From Tatumella sp. JGM91 (GTDB taxonomy: Bacteria; Pseudomonadota; Gammaproteobacteria; Enterobacterales; Enterobacteriaceae), in contig NZ_JAERJP010000011.1 of the NCBI RefSeq assembly GCF_018257575.1, forward strand, positions 1 through 64,000: a stretch of DNA of 64,000 nt. Direction: 5' to 3'. Below the pieces are notes generated by a model, which was not told the origin of the DNA, did no database searches, and worked only from the letters and a program-made list of their open reading frames with translations. Below are positions 50,546 to 60,208 of this stretch, piece after piece; the stretch's first letter is position 1; each line of letters starts with the position of its first letter. The position numbers were made by a program, and so were the translations under genes.

Positions 50546-53484
50546 TCAGGCTGCCAGCGCCAGCCGTTGATCCATGTTCAGTTCGATACGACCATATGGA
50601 TTAACATGGTGGTATATCAATGGCGTCAGACCACGCCAGTCTTCTTCTGTCATTCGATGCTGCCAGACTGGCTCAGCGAGCACATTCTGAATCAACAAGG
50701 TATTGATATAGACCAGGCTGATTTGCAATAGGTGCAAAGAGAGCATCGACAGTTCCTGATCCGCAGGCCGGTTGCTGGTAAATTCTCCGTGTTCACCATA
50801 AAAAATAAAATTATTGGCGCTGTTCCAGTTTTCCACGACGTTGAGACCCGCATTAATTTCGCAACGCAGCGACTCATTCTGCAAATAACGGCAGAGGAAG
50901 ATAGTCTTAATCGCTTTGCCCAGCTCCGCGAGTGCCTTATAGGTTGGATGCTGAATGTTATTGCGGGTGAATCGTCGTAATATGGCCTCGGGTTCGGCTG
51001 TTCCGGTTTTAAGTGCCGCTGTATATTTAATTATCTCGTCATACTGTTGTGCAATAAGCTCCCAGTCGATCCCCCGGGTTAAAACCGGCGTCAGATGCGG
51101 GTACAACAAGGCATCTTCCTTTTCACACACATACAGTTTCTGTCGGGCGATCGCTTTCAGGCGCGGCAATAAATCGAACCCCAGCACATCACTGAACGCA
51201 AAGGCCACCTCACTTTGCCCGTGGCTGTCCACATACTGGTGGTTTATTTCCATATCGGTACAGTGACGCAGAACTCCTTCCATCATCGCGGCCACCTCCG
51301 ATGAGGAACAGCGGCGCAATTGTGAATAAATACACGTGGAGTGCGTATCGACATGCCAGTAAATCATCACACCGCGCCCGCCATAGCGGGCATGCCATTC
51401 TGTCATCAGATTCTGATCATACGCACCAAACTTTCGGGAGTCCGCAGCACAGGATGTCGTCGCATTTCCCCAGATAGCGGGCTGACGAATACGGAAAATA
51501 CCGTTCACAATATGTGAAATCGCTGAGCGTAAAGCATCTTTCTGAATAAACCGCCGTTTAACGTAGCGCAATTCATCATAGTTAACGCGGGGTTGCTGGC
51601 TGGCGATACGCTTCAGGCCTACATTGGTACCGAGGCCAAACAGACATAATAACAGGCGGCGTTGTAATACCTCAGGCTCAAGAACTTCCCGACTGGCAGA
51701 TGTGCGAAATAACGACGAGAAATGTTCCCGTAAATCCACCTCCTTGAGTATGTATATCAACTCCAGATCGGCCCAACGCTGGCCAATCTCCTGCTTCAGC
51801 GCAGCGGTGTTGGGTAGCTCAGTTTGTTTATCCAGCGGCGTCAGGTGGATACGATTTTTCCCCTGTTCCCTGATGCGAAGTTTGGGATTATCTGGCAAGC
51901 CATTATTCAGGGTACCGAGCCACTGGCGCATCCTGCCTTTGATCTGATTAATAAAGGTTGTCGCATCAGTAGGTGCCTGCAACAGGGAATAATAATATGC
52001 GCGGTTAGTGGCAAAATCGGCAGGGAGATCTTCTGCCGGATCACGATAGCGATCAGCGCCTGTGACCCAGATTTCTTTGTTGCGCAGGCTTTTGCGTAAA
52101 GCCCGTAAAACACAAATTTCATAGTTGATACGATTAATGCGTTCTTCACCGGACTGGCTCTGTACGATGACAACATCCCGCCATTTTTTCTGAATAATAC
52201 CGTCAACAGGCACATCACCCACCGCATAGAAATGCTGATTGCTGGTTCTGTTTTCCTTAATAATCTGGATAGCATCAATAACGGGCCGATACAGGGCGTT
52301 GCCGGACTGAAACTCAAGCCGATCCAGTACCGGCATCAACATCCGGCGATAGTGGCTACCGTAAGAAGAACGCATGGATTCCTGTACTTCCTGCTCAGTA
52401 TTTACCCCCAGCGTTTTGAATTCATCGACCAGATTTTGCAGCATTTTCTGTGAGACAACGGGATAGACAACCTCCTTTATGACGCCGTCCGGCTGGTCAA
52501 CAGTGGCCTCGGCCATGCGGAACAGCAAACGCGCCTTGCCCCTGACTTTTTTAAACGCCGCAAACTGCTTTTTATCGACCTTTTTTTCAGCCCGGGTGCC
52601 AAGGTTATGGATTAGCACCATCAACATCTCAATCAACGCATCGGTCAGCTGCTGGCGGCGACGCCAGCAAAACATAGCCACCATACTGTAACGGATCGCT
52701 GAAGGGTGGCGACGAAGCTCCCTGATCGATTCACTGGCACACCGTTGTTGAAACTGCACGATGAATTTAGGGGATATGCCCTGAAAAATATTCGGCTGTA
52801 GCGCAACACCATCAAGGCATTTTAGCTGGGCGATGACGGAAAGGACATTCTCCAGGCTGGGCTTTCCCGGGTCAGCTTTGAGGCCGCTGAATGTGACTTC
52901 GTTTACCCGGGCAGTGCCCGGTTCTTCGGCTGACAGTAGATGATTGATGGCAACCTTGCTGTCGAGTGAAAGTCGGGTAAATATGGTGTTTTGTTGCGTT
53001 GTTTCGAACTGGTGTACGGCTGAACGAATAATCCGCTCCAGGTGCTCGGCAGCCGGACGTTCAATCAGCTGTTCCTGACACCAGTCAGTAACAAGTTCGC
53101 TGCCGTGTACAGCCTGCGGATTTAACGGGAGAATAAACTCGGTTAACCAGGTGCTAAGTCGTGCAATGTCAGCTTTATTGGGGAGTCTGACACCCAGATA
53201 GCGACGAATATGTTGTCGGTGTCGCTGAGCCTGCCGTCCATGAAACGGATAGTTTTCAAGGGATACAGCAGCGCATCCGATCTGCTCAGCACAGCAATAG
53301 CATGTACGATACCTGAAGGGAAATCGTTTATTGATTCAGGGTAATGGCCCTGTACCTGTCGGAATTTTAGTTGAATGGCAAATCCCAAACGCCCCGTATC
53401 GGTCATTCCCGGTAACAGCGAAAGCTCGTCAGCAAGCAAACGCCACTCATCCCTGTCATCAAAAGTCTGATCCTGTGACATCAT
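50546..53484 (-). pseudogene. tnpA: Tn3-family transposase, frameshifted near its N-terminus
   Basis: From ATG 53484 the frame encodes a Tn3-type N-terminus ([37 protein letters not shown]) and then leaves the family at about 53290. The remaining protein ([19 protein letters not shown] onward) is open in another frame without interruption to the stop at 50546. It includes the Tn3 catalytic region ([35 protein letters not shown]). The cause is a 5-bp tandem duplication CAGCA at 53287-53296. Without it the gene would encode about 977 residues, a normal Tn3 size. Confidence 0.85.
53287..53296. repeat. 5-bp tandem duplication that frameshifts tnpA
   Basis: CAGCA is repeated at 53287-53291 and 53292-53296. 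Removing one copy joins the N-terminal frame (HAIA) to the downstream frame ([14 protein letters not shown]). Confidence 0.8.
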
Positions 53485-53559
53485 CCCAACTCCCTGAATC
53501 ATCAATGAGGCAACCATTTCACAGGTGACTGATTTTTACTCAGATCCAGTTCAAAAAAG

Positions 53560-54369
53560 TCAGATGTCGCATTTTGCAGCTTCGCTCCCACTAGGCCAGA
53601 TTTTGTTTCTGAAATCGATCTCAGACCAACGGGCGAAACGCAATTCGCTGGAACGGATGAACAGGTGCAGGGTGAGCGATACTGCCAAACGGGTTAATTC
53701 TCGCCCTTGCTTGTAGTTCTCAATGCGGGTCAACAGTTCTGGTAGTTTCTCTAGCGGAAGGGCAGGGTAGTGACGTTTAACGGGAGGAGCGATGATGCCA
53801 TCCAGATTTGCCGCCGGGTTGTGCTCTATCAACTCCTGATGCACGGCATGACGCATGATGTTGCACATATGCTGTCGGGTTCGTGCCGCCACTTCCAGCA
53901 AACCTTTTTTCTCAATCCCTCTCAGCAGGTCGATGAAGTGGCGAGTTTTCAGTTCTGTGACTGGCTGGTGTCCAATGATCGGGAAAATATGGTTATTCAT
54001 GCTGGCGAGCAGACGGGCGGCATGGTTCTCTGACCAGGTTCGGTTGCTTTTATGCCAGCTCAATGCCACGGTCTTGAAACTCTTCGCAGGAGAACGAGCT
54101 GCTTTTTCAGCGGCACGTTGCTGAGCTGGGTTGATATTTTGCGCCAGCAGTTTACGGAGTTCATCACGTTTCTGGCGTGCTTCTGACAGACTGATTAACG
54201 GATAAGCGCCCAACGCTATGCGGGTCTCTTTGCCAAAAAAATAGTATCTGAAGTACCAGAGGCGCGAACCAGTAGGTTTAACGTGAAGATACAGGCCGTG
54301 TGAATCGGATAGTTTTATGGGGGTAACAGGTGGTTTTAAGTTGCGGATTTTAGTGTCGTTAAGAGACAT
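53560..54369 (-). pseudogene. int: P4-type tyrosine integrase, C-terminally truncated
   Basis: The frame starts at ATG 54369 with the DUF4102-like N-terminal domain (LSDSHGLYLHVKPTGSRLWYFRY, LGAYPLISLSEARQKRDELR), then the core-binding domain and the first catalytic Arg in LFIRSSELRFARW. It leaves the family after residue 259 (DFRNKIW); the last residues come from other DNA. The His-x-x-Arg and catalytic Tyr are missing, so the protein should be inactive. It points away from tRNA-Asn, 162 bp from its 3' end, the usual layout for tRNA-targeting islands. The break at about 53600 probably marks the end of the Tn3-type element. Confidence 0.88.
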
Positions 54370-54529
54370 ATGCGGGTCACTCCATTATCGAACCGGAAAG
54401 ACCCCAAATCTGACCACCAAATTCTCCCGATGCAGAGGGTAAACTGAAAATGCATCGGGAAGACTTTTCATGCTAACCTATTGAATCTAAATCGTATAAG
54501 GATTCGCAAAGCGGCATGAAAACAATAAT

Positions 54530-54546
54530 TTGGCTCCTCTGACTGG
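54530..54546. repeat. att site in the tRNA-Asn 3' end
   Basis: On the minus strand this reads CCAGTCAGAGGAGCCAA, identical to the 17-bp att core of the Yersinia high-pathogenicity island in asn tRNA genes. It rebuilds the tRNA 3' end and marks the upper border of the island. The partner copy is at 37280-37295. Confidence 0.85.
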
Positions 54547-54606
54547 ACTCGAACCAGTGACATACGGATTAACAGTCCGCCGTTCTACCGACTGAACTAC
54601 AGAGGA
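54531..54606 (-). tRNA. tRNA-Asn (anticodon GTT)
   Basis: The minus strand encodes a 76-nt tRNA with acceptor stem TCCTCTG/CAGAGGA, the D-loop region AGTTCAGTCGGTAGAAC, anticodon arm CGGACTGTTAATCCG with GTT, T-arm GGTTCGAGTCC and an encoded CCA end. It is the insertion target of the island and has been kept intact by the att sequence. Confidence 0.98.
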
Positions 54607-54738
54607 ATTGTCGTGAAGACGGGGCGAATATTAACGGCGGCTGGCAGGGTTGTCAAAGCCATTTTAGTGCTGCCGGCACTGAGTGCTGAATATTTCAGCG
54701 CCCGACTGGCGGGAATAGCGGATACGGGTAATGGGGAA

Positions 54739-54777
54739 GGTACTCAGCCACTGTAATCAGCGGCTGAGCTGAGTACC
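54739..54777. repeat. Inverted repeat between tRNA-Asn and the ABC transporter
   Basis: GGTACTCAGC at 54739-54748 pairs with GCTGAGTACC at 54768-54777, with a nested AGCC/GGCT inside. It could form a cruciform or end the metal transporter transcript, whose last stop is 44 bp away. Confidence 0.55.
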
Positions 54778-54820
54778 TAACCCGTACCTCAGCCGTGCGT
54801 GGCGGGAATACGGGTAAAAT

Positions 54821-55627
54821 TTAGCTGTCCTTTGAGCACGCTGTTTCACGAAACCGAGAATACCCGCGTTCCATCAGACAGAACAGTGCCCCCAGCGTCC
54901 CGACAAAAAAACCCGGCGGCCAGTCAGTCAACCATGACAGGGCAATCGCGCTCCAAACTACAGTCAGGGAGATTACCACCGATAATAACAGGGCGCTGGC
55001 TGGCCGGCTGCATAATGAGCGGGCAATTGCTGGCGGGGCAATCATCAGGCTGAAGACCAGCAGGGAACCCACCACTGGTAATGCAATACTGGTGGTTAAC
55101 GCCAGGATCGCAAGGAACCACAGCTCGGTATTACGCAATGGGATCCCTCTCACTGCCGCCAGCTCCGGTGAAAACGAACTGAGCAGCAGACGGCGGAAAA
55201 GTGTTGCGATCATCAGTACGGCAACCAGTGCGCTGATGGCCAGCGGTAACAGCTGTGAACGGCTGATACCCAGTAAATCACCAAACAGTAACGAGTATAC
55301 GGATTGCACATAACGGCCGCTCAGGCTGAGCAACAGTGTGCCGATAGCCAGCAGAGTGACCAGACACAAAGCTGTAGCCACTTCCCGGTGATGATGGCGG
55401 CCGAAGGTATGAATACCTAATGCTCCCAGTACAGAAAATAACAAAACTCCGTAGAACGGATTAACCCCCAGTAAAACGGCGGCTGCGGCTCCCGGAAAAG
55501 CACTCATCGGCAGTGCATGGGCGGTAAATGAGGCACCACGCAGAATCACAAAAAAACCCACCAGCCCGCAGACTATTGCCACCAGACTGGCGGCTATCCA
55601 GCTGGTAAACATAAAACCGCTAAACAT
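54821..55627 (-). CDS. Metal ABC transporter permease, second subunit
   Basis: The 268-residue protein is an ABC-3 family (ZnuB/SitD-like) permease with about eight membrane segments, including AIVCGLVGFFVILRGASF and LPVVGSLLVFSLMIAPPA, both typical of metal permeases. ATG 55627 has GGAAG upstream and overlaps the stop of the other permease by 8 bp; the frame open to 55807 lies inside that gene and is rejected. It is the last gene of the operon. Confidence 0.88.
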   Translation of the reverse strand: MFSGFMFTSWIAASLVAIVCGLVGFFVILRGASFTAHALPMSAFPGAAAAVLLGVNPFYGVLLFSVLGALGIHTFGRHHHREVATALCLVTLLAIGTLLLSLSGRYVQSVYSLLFGDLLGISRSQLLPLAISALVAVLMIATLFRRLLLSSFSPELAAVRGIPLRNTELWFLAILALTTSIALPVVGSLLVFSLMIAPPAIARSLCSRPASALLLSVVISLTVVWSAIALSWLTDWPPGFFVGTLGALFCLMERGYSRFRETACSKDS

Positions 55628-56507
55628 GACGCTTCTTCCTGAAAAGTTGGCGGAAAAAACCGATCCCCCGCGGGAACAGGCCGCTGACTGCCCAGCCGGT
55701 AAAAATAATACTGACGATAAAGAAGCTGACCGGCCAGCCCTGACTATTGGTCCAGTAGAAACTCTGATAAGCCATCCAGATACCGAGCCAGACCGATAAT
55801 AGTCCACTGAGCGCTGCCAGACAGACAGCAGTCAGGGGCGATCGGCTAAAGCGCAGTGCGATAGCTGCCGGGCCGGTCAGTAATGCGGTAGACAGAATAG
55901 CGCCGACGGTCATTGACGACAGGGCGACGGCCAGAGCGAGAGCTGCCAGTTGCATTACCCCGACCAGCCGTACATTAATCCCGCGCATCCTCGCCAGGTC
56001 CGGGTCAATGGCACACAGTAATACCGGACGCCAGATTAAGATCAGCAGCAGCAGAGCACATCCGCCGCAAATGATAATCCACGGGACAATCGCGGCCGGC
56101 AGGGTCCAGACAGAACCGAACATGACCGATAAGGTTGCACCGGAAGAATTATGTTTTCTGACCGCAAAATAAAGGAACAGGGCCGAAAAACCCAGTCCGG
56201 CACTGAGTACTATGCCGGTTGACAGGCTACGCTCCCGGCTGTGACGTGCAGCACTGAGTTCAATACCAGCGGCTCCTGCCAGCGCCATAATAGTAAATCC
56301 GGCCAGGGCGTTTATTCCGAGCAGAAAAGCGGCGGCGCCTCCGGCACTGCTGATATCCGATAACGCATGCCCGGCAAAAGCATGACCACGGATTAACGCA
56401 AAGACGCCGGTGATACCGCATACCACTGCAGCACCGCCACCGACGATCAACGCTGTTTGCACCGGCTGGCTGCTGAAGAAACCGTGACAGAGAAAAACAG
56501 AAAACAT
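55620..56507 (-). CDS. Metal ABC transporter permease, first subunit
   Basis: The 295-residue ABC-3 family permease has multiple membrane segments and the conserved GGAAVVCGITGVFALIRGHAFAG split across its first third; ALSDISSAGGAAAFLLGIN and SMTVGAILSTALLTGPAAI are also typical. ATG 56507 is 11 bp after the ATPase stop. Two different permease genes side by side suggest a heterodimeric channel, as in SitABCD, and not the single ZnuB of classical zinc transporters. Confidence 0.88.
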   Translation of the reverse strand: MFSVFLCHGFFSSQPVQTALIVGGGAAVVCGITGVFALIRGHAFAGHALSDISSAGGAAAFLLGINALAGFTIMALAGAAGIELSAARHSRERSLSTGIVLSAGLGFSALFLYFAVRKHNSSGATLSVMFGSVWTLPAAIVPWIIICGGCALLLLILIWRPVLLCAIDPDLARMRGINVRLVGVMQLAALALAVALSSMTVGAILSTALLTGPAAIALRFSRSPLTAVCLAALSGLLSVWLGIWMAYQSFYWTNSQGWPVSFFIVSIIFTGWAVSGLFPRGIGFFRQLFRKKRHV

Positions 56508-56517
56508 ACGCAGAGAC

Positions 56518-57348
56518 CTAAGGAACAGAGGTGACATGGGGCAACTGATCATCGGCGGGAGCGGCCAGCGCGGTTGCGGGATCTGTCGCGACCACCAGCA
56601 TCCGGCCATGCACACGGATGACATCAATATGATATCCGTATAAACGGCTAAGTACGCTGGTGCGGATCACCTCTCCGGCAGGTCCGCTGGCAGCCCGGCC
56701 ATTTGCCAGATACACCACACGATCCATGACCGGGAGCAGGGGATTAATATCGTGAGCAGATAACAATACCGATACCTGCTGTTCACGGGCCAGACGTTTC
56801 AGCAAACTGATAATGTCCGCTGCTGCAGCCATATCCAGATTAGCCAGTGGCTCATCAAGCAGTAACAGGCGCGGACGACGGGCCAGGGCATGAGCGATTA
56901 ACACCCGTTGCTGTTGTCCTCCCGACAAACGTCCGATCCGCTGGCTGGCGAAGCAGAGTGCATCTGTTGCTGCCAGCATCTCATCAATAATTTGCCGGTG
57001 ACGACGGGGCCGCAGGCTGAAGCCGGGACGATGTCCGTCGAGGCCCAGAGCAACCACATCCCGTGCCGTCAGAGGGATATCAGGATCAAGGAAGTTTTTC
57101 TGCGGAACATAGCCCGCAGCGGCTAACCCCTGTTGAACCTGACCGCCATTTAACAGTATTCTGCCTTCACTCAAGGTCTGCAGGCCCAGTAATGTACGGA
57201 ATAATGTTGTTTTTCCTGAGCCATTAGCCCCGATAAGCCCACAGAATTCGCCCTGACCAATATCGAAATTCACATCATGCAGTACCTGCCGGCCGGGGTA
57301 ACTGACCCCCAGCCCGCGGACGCTCAGAACCTGAGACCTGTCAGACAT
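56518..57348 (-). CDS. Metal ABC transporter ATPase
   Basis: The 276-residue protein is an ABC-type ATPase with Walker A GANGSGKTT near residue 42, a Q-loop (YVPQKNFLD), the signature [15 protein letters not shown] and Walker B LLLLDEPLANLD. Sequence and neighbours fit the zinc/manganese group. It begins 1 bp after the stop of the binding-protein gene, so all four genes form one operon. Confidence 0.92.
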   Translation of the reverse strand: MSDRSQVLSVRGLGVSYPGRQVLHDVNFDIGQGEFCGLIGANGSGKTTLFRTLLGLQTLSEGRILLNGGQVQQGLAAAGYVPQKNFLDPDIPLTARDVVALGLDGHRPGFSLRPRRHRQIIDEMLAATDALCFASQRIGRLSGGQQQRVLIAHALARRPRLLLLDEPLANLDMAAAADIISLLKRLAREQQVSVLLSAHDINPLLPVMDRVVYLANGRAASGPAGEVIRTSVLSRLYGYHIDVIRVHGRMLVVATDPATALAAPADDQLPHVTSVP

Positions 57349-57349
57349 A

Positions 57350-58342
57350 TTACTGTTTTCCGGCCATCAGAGATTCGGTTGAGGCCTTATCAGTTAATGC
57401 TTTGCGTAATGCTTTTACTTCCGCCAGCATCCAGGACTGGTAGTGATAGCCGGGCTCAGGCATGGTTTCATAGACACCCACCACCGGCACATGATGTTCC
57501 CTCGCCAGGCTGAGGAAATGGCTGGTGACAGGATCGGTCACTTGCTGGTTATACACGAAAACCCGCACCTTATTACCTGACAACAGAGCATTCTGTTCGC
57601 TGACTAACTGAGGGGCCGGGTCGACATCATTCATAATGCCGTATTCAAGTGCTTTGGGCGTAAGGATCTTCGCCCCCATAGCCTCCAGCAGATAGTCGCC
57701 TACCGGCTCGGTAACCGCAACCGGCGTATCAGGGAAGTCAGTCCTGAAGGCACTGATTGCCTGATCAACCGGTTGCATTGACTGACGGAATTTTTCGGCA
57801 TTTTTACGGAACCAGGCGGCATGGGCCGGTAATTGTTCGGCGAGTTGTGTTGCAATCGCCTCTGCAACCACAGGCATGGTCTGAGGTTGATACCACAGGT
57901 GCGGGTTAGCCGTATTTTGTGGCAGATTTAACAGGGAGTGGACATTGATTACTTTACGTGCAGCATTCGGCGACGCTGCCATCAGTTTATCTGCCCAGTC
58001 ATCATAACCGGCACCGTTTTCGACAATCAGGGTCGCGTCCGCTATCTGTCGTGCAATCCCCGGGCTGGCTTCAAAGGTATGCGGGTCGGTATTCGGGTCT
58101 GAGATAATCGAGGTGACATCGACATATTTTCCACCAATCTGACTGATGACATCGGCATACTGATTTTCAATACCGATAGCATGTACGACTGATGTTCCGG
58201 CGGCTATGCTCTGTGGGCTGGTGGTTAGCAGTGCGCTAAACAGTGTCATCAGGGCGAAAAACGGTTTTTTTGCCCTGCGTATCCTTGCGGCGGAATCCGC
58301 AGGTGAAGAAATATCAGCGACTGATTGTTTAAATTCTGGCAT
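57350..58342 (-). CDS. Metal ABC transporter substrate-binding protein
   Basis: The 330-residue precursor belongs to the cluster A-I (ZnuA-like) metal-binding proteins. Its first 30 residues are hydrophilic, followed by a membrane-spanning signal segment ending near SIAA at about residue 50. Metal-ligand candidates are in DPHTFEAS and NPHLWYQP, and the C-terminal YETMPEPGYHYQSWM is typical. It has no His-rich loop of the ZnuA type. ATG 58342 lies 6 nt from a GGGG ribosome-binding site; ATG 58348 and further upstream are alternatives. A good Zur-box match lies upstream, which points to zinc; manganese is the alternative. Confidence 0.87.
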   Translation of the reverse strand: MPEFKQSVADISSPADSAARIRRAKKPFFALMTLFSALLTTSPQSIAAGTSVVHAIGIENQYADVISQIGGKYVDVTSIISDPNTDPHTFEASPGIARQIADATLIVENGAGYDDWADKLMAASPNAARKVINVHSLLNLPQNTANPHLWYQPQTMPVVAEAIATQLAEQLPAHAAWFRKNAEKFRQSMQPVDQAISAFRTDFPDTPVAVTEPVGDYLLEAMGAKILTPKALEYGIMNDVDPAPQLVSEQNALLSGNKVRVFVYNQQVTDPVTSHFLSLAREHHVPVVGVYETMPEPGYHYQSWMLAEVKALRKALTDKASTESLMAGKQ

Positions 58343-58378
58343 GAGCATCCCCGTGATAATGCGATAGATTATTTTAAG

Positions 58379-58396
58379 TATGTTATAACATAACAA
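58379..58396 (-). promoter_or_regulatory. Zur-box-like operator of the metal transporter
   Basis: ATGTTATAACATAACA at 58380-58395 matches the core of the enteric Zur operator (ATGTTATAATATAACAT) with one internal difference in the compared positions. It lies between the predicted promoter and the binding-protein start, where a repressor would block transcription under zinc sufficiency. Confidence 0.7.
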
Positions 58397-58411
58397 AATG
58401 ATACGATGCTA

Positions 58412-58439
58412 ATCCTATACTTTCTGGCTGTAGTGTCAA
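58412..58439 (-). promoter_or_regulatory. Predicted sigma-70 promoter of the metal transporter operon
   Basis: On the minus strand a perfect TTGACA (58434-58439) is followed by a 16-bp spacer and TAGGAT (58412-58417). The start point would fall about 10 bp upstream of the Zur-like operator. Confidence 0.6.
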
Positions 58440-58501
58440 TAGGGCGGGGAGATGAAAAGGGCGTACCCCGGTAAGGATCCCGGGATACGCAACTGAAATT
58501 G

Positions 58502-59821
58502 TCAGCGGGAAGGGGTCTTCATAAATGCAGCAACTACCAGCGAGATAAGGCATCCGGCGGCCAGGTAAACGGCAACACTGTGCCATCCTCCGGCAGACCA
58601 GCTGACCAGCGCGGCAGCGATGAACGGGGTGAAACCACCACCGACCACACTGGCCACCTGATAACCAACCCCGGCGCCACTGTAACGGAATCCGGTACCG
58701 AACATTTCGGTAAACATCGGCTGCTGTACACAGACCACCATATCATGGGCAATATTGGCCAGCATCAGAGAAAAAAAGATGATCCATACTACCGACTGAG
58801 ACTCCAGCGCCATAAAGAACGGGACAGCGCACACAGTGCCTGTTAACGCACCACCAATATAAACTTTCTTGCGCCCATAGGTATCGGCCAGCCAGGCGAA
58901 ACAGGGAATAGTCAGGCAACTGATAGCACCGACCAGCAGCCCGATATTCAGGAATAGCTCGCGCGGAAGTCCAAGATTCTGCGTGGAATAATTAAGCGCA
59001 AAAGTAGTCACGATATACATTGTCAGAAGCTCACATAACCGCAGCGCAATAATCTGCAGAAATGCACCGGGGTGTCTGATCAATGCCTGCAATACCGGTA
59101 ATCCTTTGCGCGGGGGGCAAGAGTTTACCGGTAATGCCTGTTGGCGGAACGCGGCTGACTCCTGCATGCCGTTACGGATCCAGAGTGCACCGGCAACCAA
59201 TAACAGGCTGAAAATAAAAGGAATGCGCCAGCCCCAGCTCAAAAACTGCTGGTCAGTAGTAAAGTGACTGATCAGTGATACCAGTCCGGTAGAGAGTAAC
59301 AGCCCGACACCGTAACCGACCTGAACACCGCTGCTGTAAAACGATTTTTTCTTCTCAGGGGCGCTTTCTACTGCCAGCAGAGCGGCCCCGCCCCATTCGC
59401 CACCGACGGCAAATCCCTGAATTGCCCGCAGGGTTACCAGCAGTACCGGCGCCAGCCAGCCAATCTGAGTAAATGAAGGCAGCAGACCGATAGCTGCAGT
59501 TGCGCATCCCATGATCCATACGGTCATCATCAGCATTCGCTTCCTGCCCAGTCGATCGCCGAAATGACCAAAGATAATGCCGCCTAACGGGCGGAATAAA
59601 AAGCCCACACCGAAGGTGGCAAATGCGGCCAGCGTACCCATTGCCGGGCTGATTTGCGGGAAAAATTCATGATTGAACACCAGAGCCGCGGTGATGCCAT
59701 ATAACAGAAAGTCATACCAGTCGACGACTGCGCCGGCGAAGCTTCCCCAGGCGGCACGTCTGGCCCGGGAAAGGGTGTCACCATTTGATCCATGGCTGTC
59801 TGATGTAAGTGTTGAGTCCAT
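58502..59821 (-). CDS. MHS-family MFS transporter (metabolite:H+ symporter)
   Basis: The 439-residue protein is a twelve-segment MFS transporter of the metabolite:H+ symporter family. It has the start WGSFAGAVVDWYDFLLYG, the loop 2-3 motif GHFGDRLGRKRML, VTLRAIQGFAVGGEWGGAALL and a second GRKK motif at ADTYGRKKVYIGG. Relatives transport shikimate, dicarboxylates or proline betaine; the substrate here cannot be told. ATG 59821 has AGGA upstream. A GC-rich imperfect hairpin at 58465-58490 lies past its stop and may terminate it. Confidence 0.9.
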   Translation of the reverse strand: MDSTLTSDSHGSNGDTLSRARRAAWGSFAGAVVDWYDFLLYGITAALVFNHEFFPQISPAMGTLAAFATFGVGFLFRPLGGIIFGHFGDRLGRKRMLMMTVWIMGCATAAIGLLPSFTQIGWLAPVLLVTLRAIQGFAVGGEWGGAALLAVESAPEKKKSFYSSGVQVGYGVGLLLSTGLVSLISHFTTDQQFLSWGWRIPFIFSLLLVAGALWIRNGMQESAAFRQQALPVNSCPPRKGLPVLQALIRHPGAFLQIIALRLCELLTMYIVTTFALNYSTQNLGLPRELFLNIGLLVGAISCLTIPCFAWLADTYGRKKVYIGGALTGTVCAVPFFMALESQSVVWIIFFSLMLANIAHDMVVCVQQPMFTEMFGTGFRYSGAGVGYQVASVVGGGFTPFIAAALVSWSAGGWHSVAVYLAAGCLISLVVAAFMKTPSR

Positions 59822-60208
59822 AGTTGTCCTGCCAGTAATTAGTTTTTTTTATCACTTTTCGGAATGACACCGCGCTATTATCGTCAGGGGGGCATTCAGG
59901 GGTAAGAGACTAGCGCGACAGAGAGGCTGTGAAAACAGTTTTACTGCAGTTTTGAAGATAAAATATAAAAAAGAGTTATATCAGCAATCAGACAACAGCG
60001 ACCGGTGTGGGTAAAACGAATGACTCCGGCGGAGGTTAAGAATTTACGGCGCTGACTGCTGAGTAATCTTCCGGAGGAGGACAGTATTTCCACGGCGACA
60101 CGACGATTGTTACATTAAATTTGGTTGTGATTCGTATTACTGTCAGAATGCGGGCTTATGATAAACAAGGATAGCAGTGTACTCAGGCCAGACAAAGGGA
60201 GTGTAAAT
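59822..60208. other. Divergent intergenic region between the MHS transporter and yedJ
   Basis: No gene is visible in these 387 bases beyond short frames without family similarity. The region is AT-rich near 59940-60000 and must hold two divergent promoters. Confidence 0.55.

Noticed and set aside
34340..54530. CRISPR array or prophage structural genes
   Set aside because: No spaced direct repeats of CRISPR size and no capsid, tail or lysis genes are seen; the integrase belongs to a genomic island type.
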